The notes under the pieces were generated by a model, which saw nothing but the letters and a program-made list of their open reading frames with translations, did not search any database and had not been told where the DNA came from. A program made the translations under genes and the position numbers. From UKL13-2 sp038206765 (GTDB lineage Bacteria; Pseudomonadota; Gammaproteobacteria; Burkholderiales; Usitatibacteraceae): 64,000 bases of DNA. The stretch lies in contig JBBRAM010000021.1 of NCBI GenBank assembly GCA_038206765.1, positions 5,763 through 69,762 of the forward strand, in the 5' to 3' direction. Below are positions 58,571 to 64,000 of the stretch, piece by piece. Numbering within the stretch: position 1 is the first letter of the stretch; each line of letters begins with the position of its first letter.

Positions 58571-60678
58571 GTGCAGATCTGAATGTGGACTTGCCCCCGA
58601 TAACCGAGCCGCAGGGGCCGCTAGAGCCACCTAAACCATGTCCGCCACTTCCGCAATTGGGGCAGCTTGAACCCAACGCTTGCTTTGACGATTCTCGCCG
58701 TCTGACAGGGGCCAATCTCTATTTCGCTAGTCCTGGCGCGATTCTTGAGGCATCGGTTGAACGTATGGGCGCTGTCGCACTTGACGTGAATGCGCATCGA
58801 CGGTGGCACGACAATGTTTGCCGAGTGGTAGCAGATTTGGGTTGGCAGGCCGACGCCCGGATCGCGCCACATGCAGGCGGTGTCATGCTGGCATTGGCGG
58901 CACCGTTTCATCAACTTTTTACGGCGACTGAGGTTAATGAATGGGCTTGGGAAGAGGCCATTGGCGCCGAGTATTTTTTCGCTAGCAACCCGACCGCAAA
59001 TATAGCTAATGGCATCGACGACAGTATTCACGATAGCATCCACGATAGCATCCACGATGGCATCAAACCTAGCAACCCAAAAAGCACACCCTCTTTTGAT
59101 CGATTACACGTCATCAATGGCGGTTGGCAGGCCGTGGTTGCGTTGTTCAAAGCAAAAGCCAATGCCGAAATGAACGCGCCACTATTCGCGCTGCGCGAAG
59201 CCGCGCGGATGCGACACCTACCTTTTTTCAGTGACGATAAAACGCTGTCCGTTGGTGCCGGTGCGGGTAGCCAGTCATGGCCGATTGTAGATAGCGCCGG
59301 AACTCGCCTTGCGCTCCCCGCGCCGAGCGAAGTGCAGTGGCATGCGCTGTACGATGTCCCCAAAGTATTGGTCACAGGCTCCAATGGCAAAACCACGACA
59401 GTACGTTTGCTGGCGGCCATGTTGTCTTCGTTGCGCGGAAAGCGCGAAGCTGCGAGCGCCGTCGGTTATTGCTGCACGGAAGGCGTCGTGGTTGATGGCA
59501 TGCAATTAGAAAGCGGTGATTATTCAGGTCCGGCGGGTGCCCGAGCCGTACTGCGTCATCCCGATGTAAAAGCGGCCGTATTGGAAACAGCGCGGGGCGG
59601 TATCTTGCGGCGCGGTTTGGCCGTTGATGCTGCGGATGTGGCGATCATTACTAACATCAGCGCGGATCATTTTGGCGAATACGGTATCGAGAATATTGCG
59701 GATTTGGCCGATGTGAAACTCGTGGTAGGTAAGGTGCTGGGTGCAACGGGAACGCTAGTGTTAAACGCCGATGATCCAGTGCTGATGGAAGGTGTTGCAT
59801 CTGCGGAACGCGCTGGAAGGCTAACCTGTGCGAAGGCATTGTTTAGTCTAAACGAAGAGAATTCCTTGTTGGTAGCCCATCGAGTGGCAGGCGGCTGTTG
59901 CTGCTGTGTTCGCGATGGAAATTTGTTGCTCACCTATCACGGTGTGGACACCGATCTTGGGCGTGTTGCGGAGATGCCGCTATCGATGGGCGGCGTGGCG
60001 TCTTACAACGCCGCAAATATTGCGGCAGCAAGCGCTGCGGCGGCGCTGCTTGGTGTAGCGCCTGATGCAATCGCAAAGGTGTTGTTACGCTTTGGTCGCA
60101 GACATCAAGACAACCCCGGCCGCTTGGAGCATTGGACGGTGGCGGGGGTGACAGTGATCGTCGATTACGCGCACAACCCCGAGGGCCTATCAGCGCTGCT
60201 GTGTGTTGCCCAATCAATGCGGTCCACAAATAAAAGCGAAAACATAAGCGCGAGCGAAGTTGCAGGCGAGGGGGAAAGCGGAGGCGAAATTGAAAGGGAA
60301 AGCAAAAGTGCCCTGGGAATAGGAAGGCTAGGTCTGTTGCTGGGACAAGCAGGGAATCGGGAGAGCGAAGCAATTGCCGAATTGGCATTCACTGCCGCAG
60401 CGTTCAAACCGGATCTGGTTGTCATTAAGGAAATCGCCACGATGTTGCGTGGTAGGGCGCTAGGCGAGGTGCCCGCGTTGCTGGAAGCGGCGCTCAAACG
60501 AGCCGGCCACGGCGAGGCACAGATCGTCCATGAGCCCGATGAGGTTGCCGCCGCGCGTTATTTGCTGCAATGGGCGAGAGCCGGCGATGTTGTGGTGTTG
60601 CCAATTCATCAGAAGTCCGCGCGCGGCGAAGTCGTGGCGTTTATTGAAAGCAAGATGGTGAACGCTGATGATCGCTAG
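58567..60678 (+). CDS. CphA'-type second cyanophycin synthetase-like protein
   Basis: 703 residues, paralogue of CphA encoded directly after it (four-base overlap TTGA, TTG start). The N-terminal domain (~30-230) parallels CphA: LREAARMRHLPFFSDDKTLS lines up with AAEERGIPWLRMNEQSLIQL of CphA. Then, instead of ~280 residues of ATP-grasp, the protein passes within ~35 residues to the Mur-ligase P-loop VTGSNGKTTT (about 269-278), with ETARGGILRRG, SADHFGEYG and VDYAHNPEG intact. So it should keep only the Arg-adding type of active site, or be regulatory. Two low-complexity insertions are present: a 12-bp-repeat stretch (~149-163) and a Glu/Ser-rich stretch (~553-580). Known as CphA' in Cupriavidus; role unclear. 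Confidence 0.88.
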   Translation: MSADLNVDLPPITEPQGPLEPPKPCPPLPQLGQLEPNACFDDSRRLTGANLYFASPGAILEASVERMGAVALDVNAHRRWHDNVCRVVADLGWQADARIAPHAGGVMLALAAPFHQLFTATEVNEWAWEEAIGAEYFFASNPTANIANGIDDSIHDSIHDSIHDGIKPSNPKSTPSFDRLHVINGGWQAVVALFKAKANAEMNAPLFALREAARMRHLPFFSDDKTLSVGAGAGSQSWPIVDSAGTRLALPAPSEVQWHALYDVPKVLVTGSNGKTTTVRLLAAMLSSLRGKREAASAVGYCCTEGVVVDGMQLESGDYSGPAGARAVLRHPDVKAAVLETARGGILRRGLAVDAADVAIITNISADHFGEYGIENIADLADVKLVVGKVLGATGTLVLNADDPVLMEGVASAERAGRLTCAKALFSLNEENSLLVAHRVAGGCCCCVRDGNLLLTYHGVDTDLGRVAEMPLSMGGVASYNAANIAAASAAAALLGVAPDAIAKVLLRFGRRHQDNPGRLEHWTVAGVTVIVDYAHNPEGLSALLCVAQSMRSTNKSENISASEVAGEGESGGEIERESKSALGIGRLGLLLGQAGNRESEAIAELAFTAAAFKPDLVVIKEIATMLRGRALGEVPALLEAALKRAGHGEAQIVHEPDEVAAARYLLQWARAGDVVVLPIHQKSARGEVVAFIESKMVNADDR
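59011..59058. repeat. 12-bp in-frame tandem repeat in cphA'
   Basis: Four units of RGCATCCACGAT type (59011-59022, 59023-59034, 59035-59046, 59047-59058) encoding Ser-Ile-His-Asp repeats in the linker after the N-terminal domain. Confidence 0.88.
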
Positions 60679-60857
60679 GGAGGTTTGGTTGCAAATAGAC
60701 GGTAGCGTATTTTATAAAACAAGTTCAAGTGAAATTTTGAGTTACGCCATAAAAAGCCAATGCGAAAACGAACGATTAAATCAATAGCCAACCTTAAGAA
60801 GCGCATCAGTCCAGCTAAACCTATATACCGAAGCATTATTAAAATAAGCGAGATCGT

Positions 60858-62453
60858 ATGGCGCAAATGACTTCCTCAGCCACAACTGCTCATTCACCAT
60901 CTACCCAACCTTCTGTTTTAGCGCCGCCAGAAATTTCCGACGCGATGCTAGATCGCATGCAATATCTGGCCGACCCGCTCGCCGATGCAACGATCAATAA
61001 TATTTTGGGCGATTGGCCGTCACCCAACTTGCCAATCGAAATGCACCCCGAAGATTCATCTGGCAATGCAGTGTTGAGCGCTCAATGGCAAACTCAATTG
61101 CAACCGAATTGGCAAAAACTGGCGATGGTGAGCGCTATTTTTGACCAATGGACAGACAATCAAAATTTGGTGGGATGGGATGGGCACGGCACGCCGACAC
61201 TGCCTGAAATTCCCGCCGGTATTGTTGAGCCATTGAAAGCTTATGTGCAGGCGGCAAGCAGTTTGCCGTCATGGGCGGACAAAGATAAAATTGCCCGCGC
61301 CGAAGCACTGTTTATGGACTATGGCGCACTTTCTGTGACACTGCTATTTTGCTCCAGCTTACCGGAATGTTATGTCGTTCCCGATTTGGCTGCGGTGTTG
61401 CAGACCACTGGCAAGTTGATCAACCACGCCGAGTATCGCGTTCGCTCGACTGGCGCGATGATCTTCCCAGTAATGATGCACGGTGGTCTTACGACGTCGC
61501 AAGGCGGCGGCGTCGCGCAGGTGTTCAAAGTACGTTTGATCCATGCAACGGTGCGCAATTTAATTTTGCGGGGCAATCCCGAGGCCGCCTTGGCAAAGAT
61601 GGCTGGCAATGGAAACATGCTGAGAGCAGGCGTGATTGCGCCGCTGGACGCACTCCAGGGGACGCAAAATATGCATCAAACGCTGTTCGCGCATGGGTGG
61701 AACCTGCACGAGGATGGTTTGCCCTGCAATCAAGAAGAATTGGCATACACACTGCTCACTTTTAGTTATATTTTTTTGCGTAGTATGCGCAAGCTCGGTC
61801 TTGGATTCTCCGTCACTGATGAAGAGGCCTATCTGCATGCGTGGAATGTGATGGCGTATTTCTTGGGCGTCAGCGAATCGCTCATGCCCAGCACCATGGC
61901 ACAGGCGGAGGCAATGTTTAAATTGATCCAGGAGCGCGGTCGTCGCGATCAGGAAAAACATAAAACGAAACAAAATGATGAGGCTAGGAATGGCCCGGAC
62001 GATCCTCGCCCGCTCTTGGGTCGCGCGTTGATGGGCGCGATGAAGCAGGCTATTCCGTTATGGCTAATCAAACCGTTCCCAGTCATGCTAACGCGCTATC
62101 TTTGCGGACCGGCCACTTCAAAAGACTTGGGGCTCAACGGCTGGATATCGTTCGCGTCACGGTTTTTGTTTGCCACATCACTGCTAATCGTTCGCGCAAT
62201 TGATGCGGCAGTACGTTTTTTTGTGCCGGGATTTTCGATCTGCCGGTTGATCACGCGGATTCTCGGTTATCGATTTATTTGCCAATTATTGATGGATCAA
62301 ACTCGGCCACTTAAAGTGCCGCTGCATGTTCGAGAACGCGTCAATATCACCATGGGCGCTTGGGGCAATGATGCCAACGCACCGAAATGGGTTAATACCG
62401 TAGAGGACTATTTCACCGTCAAGGGGAACTGGGAGCAGCCGGCGCAAAAATAA
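60858..62453 (+). CDS. MpaB/DUF2236 (latex-clearing-protein-like) oxygenase family protein
   Basis: 531 residues. Resembles the DUF2236 family, which includes the fungal oxygenase MpaB and the heme b rubber oxygenase Lcp. Landmarks are KVRLIHATVRNLILRG (with the family His near 235), LAYTLLTFSYIFLRSMRKLG, and EEAYLHAWNVMAYFLGVSE. Heme-dependent oxidative cleavage of an unsaturated or prenyl-type substrate is possible; the substrate is unknown. No signal peptide, but a hydrophobic C-terminal region (~410-470) may associate with the membrane. ATG at 60858, A/G-rich leader without strong ribosome site. No clear operon partner. Confidence 0.8.
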   Translation: MAQMTSSATTAHSPSTQPSVLAPPEISDAMLDRMQYLADPLADATINNILGDWPSPNLPIEMHPEDSSGNAVLSAQWQTQLQPNWQKLAMVSAIFDQWTDNQNLVGWDGHGTPTLPEIPAGIVEPLKAYVQAASSLPSWADKDKIARAEALFMDYGALSVTLLFCSSLPECYVVPDLAAVLQTTGKLINHAEYRVRSTGAMIFPVMMHGGLTTSQGGGVAQVFKVRLIHATVRNLILRGNPEAALAKMAGNGNMLRAGVIAPLDALQGTQNMHQTLFAHGWNLHEDGLPCNQEELAYTLLTFSYIFLRSMRKLGLGFSVTDEEAYLHAWNVMAYFLGVSESLMPSTMAQAEAMFKLIQERGRRDQEKHKTKQNDEARNGPDDPRPLLGRALMGAMKQAIPLWLIKPFPVMLTRYLCGPATSKDLGLNGWISFASRFLFATSLLIVRAIDAAVRFFVPGFSICRLITRILGYRFICQLLMDQTRPLKVPLHVRERVNITMGAWGNDANAPKWVNTVEDYFTVKGNWEQPAQK

Positions 62454-62554
62454 TGCTCGAAGGTGACTAGCAATGAGTTGGACTGTTCCTCAAAGCCCGC
62501 GCCAGCGCTTGTGTTTGGCGATATTTGCGAATCAGTGCGAAAATTATTTCGTGC

Positions 62555-63751
62555 TTATTGAGGCACCAATTTTGCCGTTAAATGATCGGTTGCATTTGCA
62601 GCTTTCTTAAATGGATTGCTTTCGTTCAATTCGTTTACGTAGTTGGCAATGCCGCCGGTTTCGCGGCGCAAAAAATCTTCCACAGCGTGTGCGAAACGCG
62701 GCTCTTTTAGCCAGTGCGCCGAATGGCAAGTCTTGGGCAAAAAGCCGCGTGCGAGCTTATGCTGGCCCTGTGCACCGCCCTCAAAAATTTGAATGCCGCG
62801 CCCAATACAAAATTCTAATGTTTGGTAATAACAGGTTTCAAAATGTAAGCCAGAATGAAATTCTGTTGTGCCCCAGTAACGTCCGAATAGTGTGGTGGCG
62901 TTAAATAAGTTGAGCGACGCGGCAACCGGTCGCCCGTCTTTTTTGGCGATGACAAGCAAAATATTTTCTAGCATGGTCTCGCCAATGCGCTTGAAAAATG
63001 CGCGGTTCAAATAAGGCGTAGAAAAATGCGCATGATAGGTTTTGGTATAACAATCATGAAAAAAGTCCCAGTCGGCTTCGCCGATAGCGGTGCCAGTTTT
63101 TCGATCAAATGAAATGCCCGCTTCATAAACCTTCCGGCGTTCTTGCTTTATTTTTTTTCGTTTATCGTGACTCATCGTGGCTAAAAAATCATCGAACGAT
63201 CCGTACTTTTTATCGTCTGTGCCAAGATTTGACCAATGAAACTGCACCGAGGCCCGTGACATAAACCCTGCATCGATCAACGCTGCATGCTCGTCCTCGC
63301 CGGGAAACAACACATGGACGGACGACACTTTGCTTTGCCGGGCAATTTGCAACAGCGCGGCAATTAAAATTTCGCGATCTGGCGCCGTGTGGGCCATGAT
63401 GCGCGTGCCGCCACAGGGTGTGAATGGCACGGCAACCAGCAGCTTTGGGAAATAATCCAGGCCCGCACGATCATAGGCCTCAGCCCATGCCCAATCAAAT
63501 ACATACTCTCCGTAAGAATTGCCTTTCATATACATCGGCACAGCGCCCACCAGACATGGCTTGCCGTTGATCTCGCGGGTGAGGGTGATGAACTGCGGCA
63601 GCCAGCCGGTTTCGCCGGTCGTGCAGCCCGCATCGATCATCGATTGCAGGAATGCGTGTTTTAGTGTGGGATTATCGGCGGAAAGAGCGTCCCATTCGGC
63701 GGGGGAAATGTGACACAGGCTATCGATTACGTTGACGACATATTCAGGCAT
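62555..63751 (-). CDS. GNAT-like (FemAB/DUF482-type) acyltransferase family protein
   Basis: 398 residues, matches the COG3146/DUF482 group of GNAT-related proteins, sometimes called peptidogalycan biosynthesis proteins. Visible landmarks: NPTLKHAFLQSMIDAGCTTG, PMYMKGNSYGEYVFDWAWAE, TPCGGTRIMA, SHDKRKKIKQERRKV and GLHFETCYYQTLEFCIGRGI followed by FEGGAQGQHKLARGF. The catalytic role is not known. The ATG at 63751 matches the family N-terminus; an in-frame TTG at 63778 is less likely. The gene is convergent with the MpaB-like gene. Confidence 0.82.
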   Translation of the reverse strand: MPEYVVNVIDSLCHISPAEWDALSADNPTLKHAFLQSMIDAGCTTGETGWLPQFITLTREINGKPCLVGAVPMYMKGNSYGEYVFDWAWAEAYDRAGLDYFPKLLVAVPFTPCGGTRIMAHTAPDREILIAALLQIARQSKVSSVHVLFPGEDEHAALIDAGFMSRASVQFHWSNLGTDDKKYGSFDDFLATMSHDKRKKIKQERRKVYEAGISFDRKTGTAIGEADWDFFHDCYTKTYHAHFSTPYLNRAFFKRIGETMLENILLVIAKKDGRPVAASLNLFNATTLFGRYWGTTEFHSGLHFETCYYQTLEFCIGRGIQIFEGGAQGQHKLARGFLPKTCHSAHWLKEPRFAHAVEDFLRRETGGIANYVNELNESNPFKKAANATDHLTAKLVPQ

Positions 63752-63885
63752 GGTGAGATTTAAAAAAACTGCTAACAATGCTCGCGGGGAATACCGAAGC
63801 TGACCGTATAATAATCGTAGAAGAAAGTTTTACGCGATGTATTTTTCCAGAAACAGTAAAGAATTTTATCAGTTAGCGCGTAAAA

Positions 63886-63933
63886 CCCCGTCCTTTAGGG
63901 CGGGGATATAAGCGCGGAATAGCGCAGCTATTC
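63886..63933. mobile_element. IS200/IS605-type element end (partial, hairpins)
   Basis: Hairpin CCCCGTCC-TTTA-GGGCGGGG-like (63886-63905; one G-T pair, four-base loop) immediately followed by a second hairpin GAATAGC-GCA-GCTATTC (63917-63933). The first closely resembles the conserved terminal hairpin that overlaps the omega-RNA 3' end in IS200/IS605 elements with tnpB. No transposase codons are visible on either side before the window ends at 64000, so this may be a lone end, a MITE, or the edge of an element lying outside. Confidence 0.45.
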
Positions 63934-63963
63934 TTGCACATGACCTTCGCTGTTGTCGTGATA

Positions 63964-63989
63964 TATTACTGATTACTTATACAGTAATA
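63964..63989. repeat. AT-rich inverted repeat
   Basis: TATTACTG and CAGTAATA (8-bp arms) separated by 10 bases, near the right edge. Could be an operator or part of the adjoining element. Confidence 0.6.
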
Positions 63990-64000
63990 CATATCAAAGG

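Noticed and set aside
1..64000. tRNA, rRNA, CRISPR array, prophage or plasmid origin
   Set aside because: No cloverleaf with conserved T-loop, no regularly spaced repeats with unique spacers, and no phage or replication gene was seen; the tandem arrays found have no spacers.

Overview
The window looks like chromosomal DNA of a Gram-negative betaproteobacterium, probably of the order Burkholderiales. The evidence is an outer-membrane lipoprotein export pair (LolC/LolD), a TonB-dependent receptor, Tat- and Sec-type export signals, Orn oligoribonuclease, the gene neighbourhoods M48 protease-phhB-rsgA opposite orn and recJ-rpfE-like-lolC-lolD, and a tandem cphA/cphA' pair of the kind known from Cupriavidus. 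No rRNA, tRNA, phage or CRISPR locus was seen. Genus-level placement is inference.

Layout. 1-6.4 kb: a small secreted protein, a very large secreted beta-helix/VCBS-repeat protein, a small unknown and a PlsC-like acyltransferase. 6.5-6.63 kb: a sigma-54-type promoter directly followed by a compact predicted small RNA with an anti-Shine-Dalgarno seed and an intrinsic terminator. 6.7-15.0 kb: a complete five-step histidine utilisation locus (hutU-hutH divergent from hutC-D-I-G-F) around a perfect HutC operator. 15-20.3 kb: TauE/SafE permease, membrane-anchored EEP-family protein, M14 carboxypeptidase and a SpoIIAA-like protein. 20.6-22.9 kb: stress genes hsp20 and degQ. 23-27.6 kb: alkaline phosphatase and a three-gene ABC cassette that resembles the zinc-linked PA4064-PA4066 type. 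27.7-31 kb: rsgA, phhB, M48 protease and orn.

31-35.5 kb is the most accessory part: a small protein/XRE regulator pair, a collapsed type I restriction-modification locus (hsdM-hsdS fusion remnant), a GST, a winged-helix/nucleotidyltransferase pair behind duplicated operator-like repeats, and a BON lipoprotein. 36-38.2 kb pairs a Tat-exported flavin amine oxidase with an exported RidA, which fits an extracytoplasmic amine or amino-acid oxidation module. 38.4-43.7 kb holds small metabolic and unknown genes and recJ. 43.75-51.4 kb holds an RpfE-like gene whose 5' end is tandemly triplicated, lolCD, an alkylation-repair pair (ATL and AlkA-like), DUF2062 and comEC. 51.8-60.7 kb has a TonB receptor and a cyanophycin locus (cphB, cphA, and a cphA' that lacks the ATP-grasp domain). 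60.9-63.8 kb has an MpaB/DUF2236 oxygenase-like gene and a GNAT-like gene. The last 120 bases carry hairpins like an IS200/IS605 element end.

Two themes stand out. Nitrogen handling is strongly represented: histidine catabolism, cyanophycin storage, amine oxidase/RidA, and a possible sigma-54-driven sRNA. The window is also unusually rich in short tandem repeats (6-48 bp units), both between genes and in frame inside genes, and twice they multiply the 5' end of a gene.
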